This document shows, one piece after another, positions 1 to 15,900 of a stretch of DNA of 64,000 nucleotides. Numbering within the stretch: the stretch's first letter is position 1; each line of letters opens with the position of its first letter. Source of the DNA: Nectonema munidae (Eukaryota; Nematomorpha; Nectonematoida; Nectonematidae); the NCBI GenBank assembly GCA_030549495.1, contig JAUIRK010000936.1, positions 1,316,958 through 1,380,957 of the forward strand, given 5' to 3'. Under the pieces are notes generated by a model that saw only the letters and a list, made by a program, of their open reading frames with translations, was not told the DNA's origin and ran no database searches. Made by a program: the position numbers and the translations under genes.

Positions 1-565
1 ATTTGCACATGATTGCAAAAATGGAAGGTTTTCACAATGCCAATGTACTTGCTAAATCAGTGACTGATTTAGATGCCATTATGTGGATAAAAGAAGCATG
101 AAAGAGTGTCAACTATTTCTTCGTGCTTTTCTAATTGTGGATTTAATATAGATAGTAGTTTTGATCACAATTTAGAAGAAGAACAAAGGGATCTTTCTTT
201 ATACACGTGTAGATTTAGAACAGTACAATAATATTGACGAAAATCTTCCTATTGAAAATAATGCTAGTTGGGAAGAAGTAATTTTGCAAGACTATTTAAA
301 AGATAAAAATTCCACAACTTCAAGCTCAAGTAGCAACAATAATATCACCGGAAATATAATCAGTATTGAAGATGTAGTTTCGATGATGTATGATGTAAAA
401 AAGTTTGCTTTAAATACATCAAGAACAAAGATGTACGAAGTGGTTTCTAAAATTTTACAAGAAGCAGAAGCAGAGTTGTTCAAACAAACAAGTTTAGATG
501 ATTTTTATTTTAAAAAATATTTATACACTTCAATAGAAATTTTCATATTATTTTTACATTTGTAA
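1..565 (+). pseudogene. Tigger/pogo transposase C-terminal remnant
   Basis: The plus strand reads, with an in-frame stop and small frame shifts, like the C-terminus of a Tigger/pogo (DDE_1) transposase: VTDLDAIMWIKEAW-like, then NCFSNCGFNID, then an acidic tail and a last open stretch (284-565) with a serine run. In this family the tail follows the DDE catalytic core, which would lie left of base 1. It is in the antisense direction to PLD and probably within a PLD intron. Confidence 0.6.
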
Positions 566-964
566 AAATCGAAATATTGTTCAAACCAAAAAAATTTCTC
601 TATCTTCTTTAAGTTCGGTTTAGAAAGGTTTGACTGATCGAAAATAATTTAATAAAAAATGTAACCTTTAAGAGATCAAAAATGGAAACAGGAAAGTAGC
701 AAATTTCCATTATGACAATGAAACACTATGTGAATTTATATTTCAATATTCATTACTTATGGATATATATGTAGTTCCGATATACATAAAGGAACTGGTA
801 ATATAATATTATTTAAAATAAAGATTTAAGAATATAAAAAATTTTGTATTGGAAAACATACATTATACAAAGAACGCAAAGTTTGATAAATCGTTCATTA
901 TGCTACTTCAAAAAATTGTTCTTGAATGGAAATGGTAAATTGATAAGAAAATTTTCAAAATTAC

Positions 965-3900
965 AATTCTGCTTTTTCGTGTCTTTGGCAATTCAGCTTT
1001 GATAGTCTTTTCTTCCGTAAAATTCTTTTCAACATCAAGTAAAATTCTGTTCCTCTTATCTTCTGTGAATTGCGGCTTAGGGTAAATTTGAAAATATATT
1101 ACATGTATATATAGAAGAATTTGTAATAAAGATTCTTACTTCAATCATCTCAGTCGCATCTTCCACCCCTATATCTGTTAGTCTTAAAATTTTAAAAAAG
1201 ATAAATCAAATAAAAATTTTCCTTGCAAATAAAAAAATCCAATCTTTATCACATGCCCAAATGAAGTATATTAAACAAATATAGAATGGAGGTGATTTTA
1301 AGAAGTTCGAAAAACTTTATAAAAATTTTTATCTTTAAAATCACGCTGTAATAAAATCTTCGAAATGATATTATTAGTAGTTCGATGATGCATATTACTG
1401 CGAAGTTTGAATAAAGGTATTCGGTACTAAACTTGATCAAAAGCCAAGAAAAAAGCGATGTATTAGTAGAAATATTTTTCTAAATGATACAAGTTATAAA
1501 GATGGAAAAAGAATTCACAGCTAATCAAGGGTAGGACGTAGAAATAAAGGAAAATTTTGAACAAAATAATATAACCTTAAAAAATCAACCTAAAATTAAG
1601 GAGTTAGTCTCCTTATTTAAAGTTAAATTACTATTTTTCAATGCAAGGAATAAGAAGGAAGCAAATTCATTATTTAATTGATAAAATTTTGTTTAAGTTT
1701 ATTGGAAACATACATAATATAGTTATATTCTTATGTTTATAACTTTATGGATCAAGTTAGATGTAATACCATTTATATTAAAATACACAAACCTGAATTT
1801 ATAAAGCAACATTGTTTTTTTAAACTTAGACAAACTAAAAATAATTTTCTTTTTTAACGTGCTAAATGAAGTGGGTGTATATTCCAAATGTATTAAAATG
1901 ATTTTAGAAATTCTAAATACGCAATACTTTACTAAAAATTTTGACTTATAGATGAACAAATCCTGCCTACGTGTTTGTTATACCATTATAGTAAACTTTA
2001 CAAAAGCAAGAATATAAAGGTTTCCTCTAACACGTCCAACATTGTAAAGCTCCTTTTTTCAACCTAAATAAACTTTTCCCTATTCAAATATAGTTTTTGC
2101 CTGCATCTATAATGATGAGTTTTTACGAATATACAGTAGATCCATTATAATGCGGGAGGGGTATTGGCAGCAGTTTTCTATGCTTATATAACACGTATTA
2201 CAGTAGATCGGTTATAACGCGAACCATTTAAACGCGGATCGTGCCTTGGACTGCCATGCGCGTTATAAAGGATCTAGTGTGTAATTATACTTGTATAGAA
2301 AAATAATCGATTTAGACAAATATTTTGTGTGTTACCTGTGAAAATAGTTATCCCACCTAGCATAACAAACATCCAATCCGCCCAAAAATGCGGTTCCCTG
2401 ATCTATAACACAAATTTTCTCGTGATGTGCCCACATGTAGACATTGGAAGATATGTGATCTGGATGTCTCATTACCTAGCAGACAAAAGAAAGAAATAAA
2501 AAGAACTAATATGATATGCATGTACAAGTTTACCATTATATTGTAAGGATGCAACTTCGTTAGAACTTGTTTGGAATAAAAGCTGTTCAAACCAAGAGCC
2601 ATTTGTATTTCTTTGTACAATAAAATGTATATTTTTACACCTTCTTCCTATAGAAAGTAGATAGGTAGATCTATGTGGAAATCACATGGATTGCACTCAA
2701 CCCTTAGTAGTATAATATATTGGCTTACAGCTTTGAATTTCAAAATGTTATCCAATCTCCACTTATCTCCATCTGATGCAATAGGTCTTTTAAGGTATAA
2801 CATGGGACTCAGCCTTAAATATAAAAAGTAATGAAAAAAGAAGCTTCTACAGAGTAAATCGAATTATATCAAGGAAAAGGTATACTCTTTTACATTATTT
2901 TAATATGTATCGTTTTAACGCAACTATTTGTATTAAATATAATTTGTTCTTAAACACTTTGTAAATAATTTAAATTTTCTTCTAATTTAGTAAATTAAAA
3001 GCAAATTTTTGGATTTAAACGTTTTAATGGCAATTTCCATTTCTCAAGGTGAAAGCCTTTAATCTTTTTCATGTTCAATTGTATTTTTGTACGAATTTTT
3101 AGTTTAATGATGGTTATCTACGTGGCATGAGCAGTTTTGTTTGCCACCATCTCTCTCTCTCTCTTTCTCTTGATAAATAAAACATTTTTCTATTTATAGA
3201 GAGAAGTAAGCAGTTTTTATACTCTTTTGAATGTATTGTGTGAAGGATTCACAATTCTGCATGCCTTATTACCTTTAATCGCAATAAAAATATCCAAAAA
3301 ACGTTTATATTCAAAAATAATGATGAAGTTTGTCACATTAATAATTTTATCGTTGTTTCCATTATATTCCAAATTTTAAATATATGTGTATACGTAAAGG
3401 ACAAAATTGTAAAGAACAAATACAAAAATTACCACCAATCACAAATAAAAATTTGCTCCCTGGCATTGTACAAGGCATCAGCCAATGATGAAAAATAACC
3501 AGATCCATCAACAAACCTAAAAATGCAAAATAAAGAATAGATGTGATAATAATTTACTTATAATTTCCATGTAATGATCATTTTATAAAAAATATTAGGA
3601 TAATTTTGAGGCATGGAAAACTTTCTTAAAGACACACTTATATGCTGATCCATCATTATTTGGGGAGGGTGTGTCAATTAACTTCACAACAAGTTAGTGT
3701 TATTCCTAAATGAGAAATGACTTCGTTTTAAAGGGAACATTTTTCGTGAACGTAAACGAATTTCTGAATGAGCTAAAGTTGTTTAAAATTTAAACTATTG
3801 TTTTACCCAAGGCTTCGGAGCCGCTGAAGCATCATAATTTTTTCTACTAGGAGTCGGAGTCACAAATAACAAAAAGGGGCTCCCCATGTCTGGCTGCAAG

Positions 3901-6900
3901 CCATTTCGTGATGTATCTAAAGTCTCACAGTTTGGCTCTGAAAATTTTAAAATCCGATCTAAGCGCTAGTATGAAAGAAGATATTGTTGAAGCAATGCTA
4001 TTTTTAAGATCAAACGTATATAAATAAATTTTAAAAACATTTTATCCATCAAAAAAATTTACATAAATATATGAATTAAAAAAATGTATAATTAAAAACT
4101 ATAATAAAATTGATATAGTATATACTTATATATATATTACAGGATGAATTTATTATTTACACTAGGGTGGTGAAAGAGAGCGGTGCTGGAGCCGGAGTAA
4201 GTTATCAGAAATAAGAGATAAAAATAAACAATAGCTTAAAAAGAGAAAAATTGCCATGAAAACAAAAATGAAATAGAAGTTAGACGAACATCTTGGAAAA
4301 TATAATTTCTTTACCTTTCATGAAAATAAGCCGTACCTAGATATGGATGGAATGAATCTCAGAAGCCTGGCTGCTGTAAAAGCAATCCAAAAATTTATGC
4401 CAGAAGAATAGCATGTTAAATGGAGAAAAGCATAATGAGTTAAGAAATTACCAATAGCCATAGGAGTTATGTCGGATTGGAGAGAAAGAATTGAAGCGTT
4501 GAATATTAAGGAATTCAGGGCAGGCAAAAGCAGAGGTATCTTTGATTGAGGTGAGCCAGTTCATAGCGGAGCGATAATTCCATGTTTTCATTAGTAATTT
4601 TCGCGAATTGTTTTGAATCATGATTCTGTTTGCCTGGTTTTTGCGAGTATTTTCTATTCGAACTTGGAAGTACGAATCAATAAGCAGCACTGCATCTATT
4701 GACTTGGATTTGGGATTTACATATGCTATGTAGGAGTCTTTCACAACAAACCACCTATAATTATATTTAATTCATATCTTTAAAAAGAAATTCTGGGAAA
4801 ATAAATTACAACGAAATTGAGGTAGCAAATCAGTTAAATAAAACTTATGTCATTAGTAATTAACAAATCAGTTAGTCAAATAAAATTATATCAATAGTGA
4901 TTGGTTAGAAAGAATTGACCGATATCTTTGACCCTTGAGGTGAAATAATTATAACAAATATAAAAAATTGTAAAAACTGGACACTTATTGCTGATTTTGC
5001 TGACTAGTTTCTGAGTATAAACTCCTTTTTCAAAGCAAATATATAAATGATAAAATAGTGAAAATGAGATGTAACGGGACTAATAGGGTGGAATAAGCGT
5101 GATATTAAATTATTTATAAGCGTGATTTATACTTCTATACAGTATGTGTGTTTTCTTATTGTTTTTATTTTACGCGCGTGTGTTATTATATAATAACCTT
5201 ATGGTAATATACACTTCCTTCTTTGTTATATTGCTCTTAATCTTAGTTATATATGTATGCATGTATTGCCTTATTAAGATGGTATCTCCTTAACGCAAAG
5301 ATTGCTTATACTCAACATCATCATTCCCGTTACATCTCATTTTCACTATTTTATCATTTATATATTCGCTTTGAAAAAGGAGTTTATAGTCCGAAACTAG
5401 TCAGCAATAAAGTGTCCAGTTTTTACAATTTTTTATATTTGTTATAATGATTGCTTAGATGATTATTTATATATATCGAGTTAAATAGTTCGCTGTTAGA
5501 TAACATGGATTAATAATAATCTACATAAAAACATATTATTCTAATTTCTTACATAAAATTTATTTTGAAAGATATTTTCGTTTTTAAAATATGTACACAT
5601 ATGCAAAAAATAAATTAAAAAATGGACAAACTTTTTTTTCCACCGTAAAAATATTCTTTTAAATAGATTCGGAACTTTAAGGCCATAATAGCCACCAGGA
5701 CGTTTTTTACAAATTCCTTCCTTACTCTTAATGCCTGTGTCTTTATCAAAGGATAAAAAACTAACTTCAACAAACTTTAACTAAATAAATATTTTAATTA
5801 AGGTTAGTAAGTGTAAACAGGTCAGTTAGCGACTTAATATGGAGAAAATTAAATAGTTATGACAATCTTTAGCAAAAATAAATTATTCAAAATAACGTGC
5901 AGAGCATTCAAAGAAGAGAATCTAATATGCACTGTTAGCTAAAAAAAATACAAAATGAGGCTTAAAAATAAAAATGAATTTAAAGTGTTTGGTAAAAAGA
6001 GAAAAAAACTTTCACAAAAAAACAAAAAGTGATCGGATATAGATAATAAAAGCTACTTTTATCCCTGTCTTAAAAATTGAATAATTATAAACTCCATTTA
6101 AATTTAATTTTTTTAGGAGAAATGGAAATAATTTATGATTAATCGATTCCAAAATTAGATTTTCATATAATATACAAGAAACAGTTTTTTATGAACAAGG
6201 ATATTTATCATTGAAAAAGACTTAAAAATGGAGTACAAGTTAGATTTTATTTACTAATAATAATTGTGATTTTACTGAAATTTTATACCAAATAATAAAC
6301 TTATTTTTGTGTGGGCAAGAAACAAAAGCCAAAAAATTTTGAAAATAAATTAAATATTTATTATATTTTCGCTTTCCACAGATATTCTCTAATTTTTTTG
6401 ATAAAAATTCATTTAAATCCAAGAGTTAAAGAAGATCCCAGAAAATAGATAAACAGGAAACTCTTCATAGTGTTAAGAATCATATTCAAGCTGATGACTG
6501 TTGAATTAGGGGATGTTATTTTATCATTTAAATTTCTAAAGCAATAACTAAAATGAGTTGTTTTAATTAAAAAATATAATGAAAAAATGTTGATAAATAA
6601 CAAAACTGTTTATAGAAATTTTAAAAATATTTTAGACGAAAAATAAAATTAATGAAACCTAAAACAGGCTCTATTAAAATATTTTTGACATTAAAAACTT
6701 GTGCAGAAAAAACTTACCAAATCTTCATGGTTTTTAATACTATTTATGTTTAGAAGACTTTGTAAGTAATACTCTAGATCTTTCTAAAATAAAATAAAAA
6801 TAAGATAAATGTGAAAATTTAAATCGATTTTTAATCGTTTTTAAAAGTTATTTTCACTTCAACCTACCAGCTTCTAAACCTATACCACCAATTTAATACA

Positions 6901-9900
6901 GTTATGTTCAACAGAGATTGATCTGGTTTTTTCATGATAATGTAACCGTTAAATATAAAACTGATGCGTTACAAGTTATTGAAGCATTATAAGGAAAATG
7001 ATACCAATGCCAAATTTGTTTAAATAAAATGATTGAATACAAATGAAAATTTTAAATTTTGGTGCCCAATTTTTTATGATAAATAGCGATCTTTTTCCCA
7101 AAGTTTGCAGTTCTATTTTTAAAAAGTGTATTCCGTATAAAATAAAAAATGCATACAACACTGAGAAAACATGTAAAGAAGCCTTAACCCATTAAGTACC
7201 ATAGAAATCAGACGATATTTAAAAAAACGCAGACGATTTATATTCCAAGTCATTGAAAAAAGCAGACGAAGATGAAATTACTTATGTTCCCAAATGGGAA
7301 CATTGGGGCTTAATGGGTTAATCTAAAAAGTTCCTTACTTATGAAACGTCTGTATTACACTAATCCTTCTGGAATACGATGTATACTAATTAAAAATGCT
7401 AGATTTGGGAATAAAACGTATAGTACACATTTATATCAGCAATTCGTATTCTATATCCATATTTCACAACTTGAAATTGCATTTCTCAACATCAGTGTCT
7501 CTGGATTTTTGGTTCGATAAAAAAATATACATATCATTTGCCCTTCTTACAATTATAATGATCATTTTAAGCAAATGTGTGCGTCAAGAGGAAGTTGTTT
7601 AAAATAAACTAGGTTACCATAATTTTTGGAGTTTGAGACTCTTTCAAAAGTGAATCTAAAAATACTGGAAGATGAGGGAGATCAAAACGACGTATTCCTC
7701 TAAAAATTTAATGTTATTAGATATATTATAAGTAAATAATATTAACAGTAATTGGGGATTAAAACTAGGTTAAATATAAAATATCTTGAAATTGCCCTTT
7801 CAATGCATGCAACCAATGAAAATTGTGGTAAACGCTTTGAGTATATTTCTCTCAAAATACGGTAGAACCTCAAGTATGCGAACAGGTTTGGAGACAAAGA
7901 AATTGTTGTGATAAGCGAGTTGGGTTATGTGAAGACTTTCTTTAAGGAACAAAAAGGATTGCAAAAAGATAAAATAAAATGATGAAAGGGCAAAAAATAG
8001 ACTGGCAAAAGGACAAAATATATAGAGTAGCAAAAAGGACAAAATAGAGTGGCAAAAGGACAAAATGGAATATAAGCTATAATATCTAACCCAGCCAAAA
8101 TTATTTGCAGGGGAAATATTATTAAATTCTTTCAAAGAATTTTCAAAGTTTAATCAAAAGTGATGTATCCAGAAATGAGAAAGCCTACGATGAAACACGT
8201 AGCAATCTATGAGCACCTGGGCCGAACTCTTTCATCTAAGTCAGATGTAAAAACAACTAAAATGAATTGAAATTTATAAATGAAAAAATAAAATATGAAA
8301 TGCATGTCTTCATAATATGCCTATTCGAACAAATATAGAGCCAAAAATAAACAAAATGAAAATGTAAAAGATCATGAATGTCATTGGCGCTGACGATCAA
8401 TTCGTTTAGATTTTGTTACGGTAATGAGAAAGTGAGTATATATTAAAAAAATATTTGTAAAGTGGGGTAAGAGAAATCATAATAAGAAATATAAAACTAC
8501 GATGAAATCAAAAATGCAAACAAAGAAAGACACAAACAGGGAGGCAGATCTAGAATTTCATATGCATCAAGAGTTAAAGGACTTTAATTTCAGACAAAGC
8601 ATGTGGGTGTAAACATACAGTAAAGAGAAATTAGGCCAAGCGAAATAAAAATTTCTGACTACATTACTGCAACCAACTATATGAATAACAGCCAAAAAAC
8701 AGGATTTGGAGATTGAAGTACAGGCTGACTATAAGTAATCAGCCACTGCTTTTGTTTCCATCCCTCATCAGTCAGAGCTATAAAATATTAATTTATTAAG
8801 CTTCCTTGTTAATTTTAATAGTCAACTTAAGATAATGCAAACTTAATGTAAGAAAAGGTTTCTTTCCCCAACTTTCAAATAATAAAACTTTATAACTATA
8901 TAAACAAAATGAAATCAATAAGAAGAGAATAAAAATAAGAAAAAGCGATGTGGATTAAATAACATGAATATAAGATGTTATGCAAATATAAACTAGATCA
9001 ATTCTACCAATCTAAAGAGTATGCTGTGTCGAAGGCGTCTTTTACAAGACAAGCGTTAGACGCTTTAAAATCAATTCATCTAAATGTTTAGCAACAAAAA
9101 CCGATTTTGCTTAGTGTAATACGCCAGAAGCTCACTTAAGAATAACATATTTGTGGATTTTGCCCAGAACCAGATAATACAACAATTTAGGTACAACATA
9201 TGATGAAAAATATCGTTTATATGTAAAGAATGATGAGTACATACATCTAAATATCTACAGTTGAAATCATGTGCCAATCTCATTGATTTCTACAACTATG
9301 AATCTATTCCTATCATATTAGCACTAATGGTACGGTAGTGAATAAAAAAATGAAAATAAGAAATAGCAATTAGAACTATAATATCTCTTCCATACTTAGT
9401 ATATTTGTGGAGGATGAGAGTTGCTAAAAACATTTTGTTCACCCCCCCCCCCCAATGTCGGCATTATGAATAAGGATAGTTAACGTATCCCGACTTGTCT
9501 CATTAAATTCTATTTTATACTTTAAATATTTAAATAAAATTTTTCGTTATTTTCATTTAATAAAAGCATTTTAAATTATTTTTCGTTTCTTTTAATAACT
9601 CAATTGAAATTTTTGAATGAAAAACATTTTAAGCAAATTTACCTAAAAAATAAGAGGCTGCAGCTCCAAACCTAAATGTAAGGGGATCAAAAAATACTAT
9701 AGGTTATAGGTCTTGTCATTATATAATATGGCAATCCACCTTCATCCAAATGGGTAGCCTTAGTTTGAAGTTCAAAAATTGAAAGACAAAATGAAAAATA
9801 TGTATAAAAAAACTTAACGAAAAGCATGGCAAGAAATTAAGAAAATTATATTTTTAGGATTTATAGTGTGATCAGAGAGTAATGATGTTTAGTGAAAATT

Positions 9901-12900
9901 AATAACTCTTAAAAATCAAGTAAACATACGATCTGTAAACTTCTTTGAATTTTCTCTTCGCGGACTCAATGCTCAGAGAAGAGTGCAAAGCTTGGAAGTG
10001 TTTGTATCTTCTTTCCACCGTCCAATTAAAGGGTCCATGACTGATATTAATGATATATCTAAGAAAATTTAGAAAGTTTCAAAAATAATGCCACTGAAGC
10101 ATAAGTAAATTATCCATTATGTAACTATTACAGTCAAATATCCTTTGTGATATCCATCTACCACTCATTTTGACTATTCAAATTAATTCCGCATTGGCAT
10201 AGAATTAGCATTAGTGTAAGCGCAATCATACATGCATGCATTTAGATATGCATTTTGTGACATTATTACACAAACTTTCCTATTTATCTGTATTTATACA
10301 CGTCTGACACAAAAAAACATAGACATACCAGAGGCGCACATCCGGGATGGGGCGAAAAAGCCTTTCGCCCCCAATAATTTGCAATTTTCATCTTTTTTTA
10401 TAGTATTTATTAGACTTGTTTGTCTTGTGAGTAGATTTTTGAGAATACTTTTCTTGTTTTAAGGTTGAGTCTTAGAATGAATATTTAAAATCTATTTTTT
10501 TCATTAACGTCCACTTCTTTCTAATAGAAATGCACATGTGAGCTATATTTGATCAGAGGCAGTAATGTAGCCTGTCATTTGAATAAGAGTCCATGCACTT
10601 TTGAGCGAGGCAAATAATTTTTATAGCACATAACTACATAAGAACTCTATAATTTAAAGCTTTAAATGTTTATCACTATTAATAACTGTAACCAAACCCG
10701 TTAATATGGGGAGGCAAGGGAGTTAGGCCCACGGGGATTTATTTTGCCCATCTGAAACTCCTTTGAAATATATAAATGTATACATTTTCTTATATTCCCG
10801 GCCGCATTAAAAAACAGTTTCCCCCCCCCCCCCCTCGGTAATTGAAATCGGGCGACGGGGCTAATTTAAACAATCAAGTCTTATATTCTAGAAATGAAAT
10901 ATATAGAATCTTAATCCTTAAATATTCGTTTTATTTTGTTTTAGTTTTTTATCAAGATTTCTTAGAATAGTAAGCAATGTTTCTACAGTTTGCTTAAAAT
11001 TAAACATTTTAAACCTTCAATTTCTATTTAAAATGGCCAAATTTAAATTCACGGCTACATACCTGTCATTCATAGAACCATATCCTAAATAAATTTTTAA
11101 ACAATTTACTTTACTGACTGAATATAGGTGTAGGTAGAATATGAAGATTATATAAAATAATTCTTTGTTTTTCTGTGTTACTAATCAAGCTTGATAACAT
11201 TTCATTGCTAAAAATTTTAAAATTTATTTAAGCAACAATGCATTTTAGTAGAGAGTAATAAATCGACCTAACCAATTCATTTGATATCAAGCAGTTTTGT
11301 TGACAATTAGTGAGATGAGAGGCTGAGAAATATCTTTTAGTCTCCTAATCTCAAATAATCTGTGGTTGGATAAAAGAAGTCTGACTGTATTACCAATGAG
11401 TCCTCTAATACAACCCTTTCCATATGGTCTTTAGAAGACAAAGACATGTTTAACCTTCGAACACCAAATATAAAATCGGTTCAACCAAAAATTCAGCTCC
11501 CTAAAGATTTACAAAAGATATGATTTTTAGTCATCGTATAAAACCTTCACTTTGTTAGAGTATAGTATATCTAGCGATAGACTGTGACCATCCGTTTCAA
11601 TAACTGGTAAATGGCAATAAGGAGGGATAAAGACTTAATTACACCTGTTGAGTAGTGATTTATAATATTTGAATGATTGTATTCCCTTGTTGAGCTTAAA
11701 GAGTTATTCACAAATTTTCTAAAAATTTTAGGCGTAGCGGTCTAACTATAATTTTTTTATAGCTCGGGGTCTCATTTAAAAAAATAAACCAACATATAAA
11801 CAACTGTACTAAAAAATCGACACCATTGTTTATTCAAAAATTGTCTGGACAATCCAAATCTTAATGGGAAGGATGGCATCTGATTTGTCTAAACTAGTTT
11901 GTCTAAATTTGGCTCTGTTTCGACCAATGCAACTTTCATATCATTACTCACTTCCAATCTGTTTTGGGATTTGGCTTCAATGGCAAGTAGCATGGAAAAC
12001 GCTTGTTCAAACTCATATGCAGTGGCAAATCGAATCACAGTTTTCAGGGCAATCTTTGCAAGCATAGGACTCTCGCATTTCAATCAAAAAATCGCTGAGA
12101 TATTTCAGAAAAACATGTTTTGCACCTAATCAATCATTAACCAAATCAATAAACTGTTCTTAAATTAAGAAATCTTCTGAGGCCAGATTATAAGAAAAAA
12201 AGAAATTTCTTGGCATGCTACACGGTTTTATATGGCCTCCAGGACATTTTTATTAATGAAAATCTTAGACATCAGAAAATTCTACATGCATGTCTAGTTT
12301 GCCTTCCAGAAATTGCTGGCTTTCTTTCCATAGTATCGCTTGGAAAATTTTTCCTTGGAAAGCCACCTCATGTTTGAGTGCAGGAAGAGTTTTTCAAATT
12401 GAAAACAAACAAGATTTGAAGCATTTGCTTTAATGAAATACACTGTTTTAATGACTTCATTGGAAACATTTTCAACTCATCGGGAATGGTTTTACGGTTC
12501 CGCGCACTGGGCACGAATTACATCTGAAGATTTTTGCTTAGCCAGATTCCGATTTAATACCATGTGGTGTAAAATTTTTTATCACTTTGTCAAATGTTTC
12601 TTTTGCAGTTGTTCTATTGCTGAGTTTGACAAAATAAAAAAATGTCTACCAGGTTCTTGACATATATATAGTGGATGTAAACACAAGGCTGAGATAAGTT
12701 TGCAGCATCCATCGTTTAATTATTCTGAGCAAAAAAGTTGAAAATCCAACTCCCAATCCATAAAACTACCTCTGACATGTCATCAGACATATCTCCTATT
12801 AGCCTTCCAACGGTATCGTTTGACAGGAAGATTGAATCTTAGCACATTCAATATATCTTTGCAGCAAGGTAATATCAAATGTTCTGCTGTTGTGAGACTT

Positions 12901-15900
12901 TTTACACAACTTTTTTAGATATTCTTTTTAAACTTTTCAAACCATACTTAATATTTTGCAAAAACATTCCTATGTTATTTATCAAACATGAATTTGTGCA
13001 ATCGTTCAGCCAATAATTTTGTCTACCCAACTCGAGTGCTTCACTACCAGCGCAAGCTTCACTTGACGGGCTTTAAAAAAATGGTTGCTAACACTTCAGA
13101 ACAGAAAGGACACTTATGTTCCTCTAAAGACTAACTTTTTTTTAATGTGACTTATTGGCAAAAATGGCAAATGACCCAATATGGGTACAATATTTTGCGA
13201 AAAACGATTCACTCAGTATTCCCTTCTCGATCCCCATGGAACTTCTTCGAGGCACGGCGGACTCAAGTTTGAAAAGCACTGAACTAGAAGGTTGATCCAA
13301 TCAGAATTACAAACAAGGTAACTTGACTTCATAAAATATGTGCAGTTGGGGTGGGATTGAGAGCTTACAGTGCAAGTATAATGTCGGGTAATAATGGCGG
13401 TGTTCATAAGACAAAAATTCTTTTATAATAAATTTTGAAAATTATATAAAAAAAATCGCCTCTCCCTCCTAAATGTTGAGGATGTGCGCCCCTGAGACAT
13501 ACTTATACACAACAAACATATTGACACTAGACGCCCATACACTGGAATACTTAAATCTTAAAAACAGTGGTGGGAAAACAAACTTACAGGATTGGAGAAA
13601 TGAAAAGGTTAAAATGTCGTCTTAAATACTATACTTACTAGCTGTTAATTTATTAAAGATCTTAACACCAAAAAAAGATGATCTACAATCTAGAAATGCA
13701 CTAGACAACCTCTTGGTTCTTGCTAAGCAAATAATTCTCGGTATCCGGTATTCGACTAGCTCAAATATATAACCGCATATGACATAACTGTCAGGGCGGA
13801 TAACTGGGTATACACTATTTGCGTTTAATGTTTATTATGAAACAGGGCTTACATAACAAAATACATCATTTAATTGTCAGGTTGTTGCGGTGATTACCTC
13901 TTCCAGATAGCATCTTGTCAATATCTCATTGGATGTGAAACAAATCTCCAGGAAATATCTTTTATGTGCCTGCATGTGAAGATGCGTCTTCGTGTTGCAT
14001 AGTGGGCAGCTAAGTTAAGAGTGGATCTACAAGAAAATTTACCCCAAGCGATTTTATAACATTTTTTCTAAAATCAATTTTTTCACATTTTTCATATACG
14101 AAAGCATTGAGAATGGATGCCTATCTAGAGTATAACTTTAATTATACATGGAATATTTACCCATATCTGAAGTACAACTCTTCTTTTAAAAAATTAAACT
14201 TGATTGAACTATACAGTGATATGCTCAAAAATTCGAAGAGTTCAGTGTTTTATCTAGGCCCATATATAAGAGAGAAGGGTTGAGTTCACAGTGGTGAGAA
14301 AATTTAGTCTGAAAAAACTCTGGGAAAATTCGGCCTCAGAAATCTTAGCAGCCTTTAAAAATACCTTAAGCTACAAAAAACACCAAATGCAATCGTGTTG
14401 CTTCAATAGTCGTGGGCTCGTAAAATGAGAGACCAAGTCATTTTAGAATGAATTTTGGGATACCTAATTTTGATATTTTTTCTTATGAAAATAAGAATAA
14501 TTTAGTTTGCAAACGAGTTTTACTAGCACCGACCCCACCCCTTTACTGTAATTTATTTGAGCACCCCCTCCCCTTGCGACTACCTCGAAGTATAGAAATG
14601 TTATATAATACACTTTCAGTCCAGTCTCTCAAACTAAAACTCGGGCTACAGCCATCTACGAATTTCGTTAGCGACCGTCGCTAAGTGTGGCATTTTATAT
14701 CGGCGTTGGGAGCAATACTTGAGAATTTCTTAAACACAGATAAATTGATTTCTTCTAATGCGAGAAATTTGAATGAAAATTGAAATGCATGTTTGATCGG
14801 TATCAGTATGGGCAAATTTTCCATTTTTCATCGGTTTTATCAGCTGAGCCAATAGACAAATTAGTGTTTATACTAGAGATTTGAATTTTATGCATAGCGC
14901 TTTGTACATATAATACTATTTTAATAAAGGCTCGCTTTTTGCTTACAATTTGATGTAAAAATATACTAAGTTCATAAATTGGGTTGGAGATCATTCATAA
15001 ATAACCGCAACCAATTTTCTTTAATTTTTGATCCATCTTCTCAACTTTTGAATATCTATATTTCTACTATATAACATCATTATCATCTTCCGTTTGCCCA
15101 TAAAAAGGCCTGCTCTTTATCTTGGCTAGCCCAGGTCGACCAGATTCTACTTTATAACAAAGTATGTCAAGTTTTTTTAACCTTGTTCCTCAGTTTTAGT
15201 TAACATTCAGTTGTGGTGGACAAGTTTACTCTACTAGAAGAAACGCATTAGAAGGAATCAAGGGAGACAAGCGCATGCATTTACATCAAAATTTAATATC
15301 TAATTTTACACATTGAAGTTTTTATTTTTTAATAAATGTTATAATTTAATAGAGAGTGTTATCATCATGTTTAATTAATACAAAATAATTTAAAAATTTA
15401 TATACTTAAAAAATTTTCTTAGTATCGGTATCGGTTTGGTTGCGTATCGTCATTTTAAAATGTCATCGTTATCGGAATTGCCTTCTGTTAAAAAAATAAG
15501 GTCCATTATTTGATCCATTTTACTCACTCTAGGACTCCCGTTAAATATACAAATGTATGCACTTTCTTATAGTCAAGGCACCATCAGTTTTGCTCTCCTC
15601 CTCATTGTACTTAAAGTATCAGTGTATAGAGATGAACGTGCCTGAAATAAAACATTTTTGCTTCAAATTTTGAGTTGTAAAAAAATATATTTTGTTTGAA
15701 CACTAATTACTTCAATGGCTCAATTATGATTTTGATTTCGATTGATAGGGGTGTGTGTGGGGAAAATTTGGAAAACCCAGGATTATAGACTAATCAACTT
15801 TTTATGAGCTGTTTATAGCTATGCGCCACGATAATTTATGAAAAGTGATATTTCCTGTGAATTGCCTTTTTTATTACAAGCGTATTTCTATACTAATACT

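Noticed and set aside
7800-8135. 111-aa minus-strand frame rich in Phe, Leu and Ser
   Set aside because: It is the translation of the GGCAAAAGGACAAAAT tandem repeat and neighbouring AT-rich DNA in PLD intron 3.
8690-8775. Possible exon ([17 protein letters not shown]) on the minus strand with a TATAG acceptor
   Set aside because: Its phase does not fit between PLD exons 3 and 4, and the exon at 7618-7699 completes the PX domain without it.
9440-10835. Poly-C runs near 9445 and 10820 and poly-G near 27310 as functional G-quadruplexes
   Set aside because: They are single homopolymer runs inside transposon copies and microsatellite-like in nature; no repeated G-tract spacing is seen.
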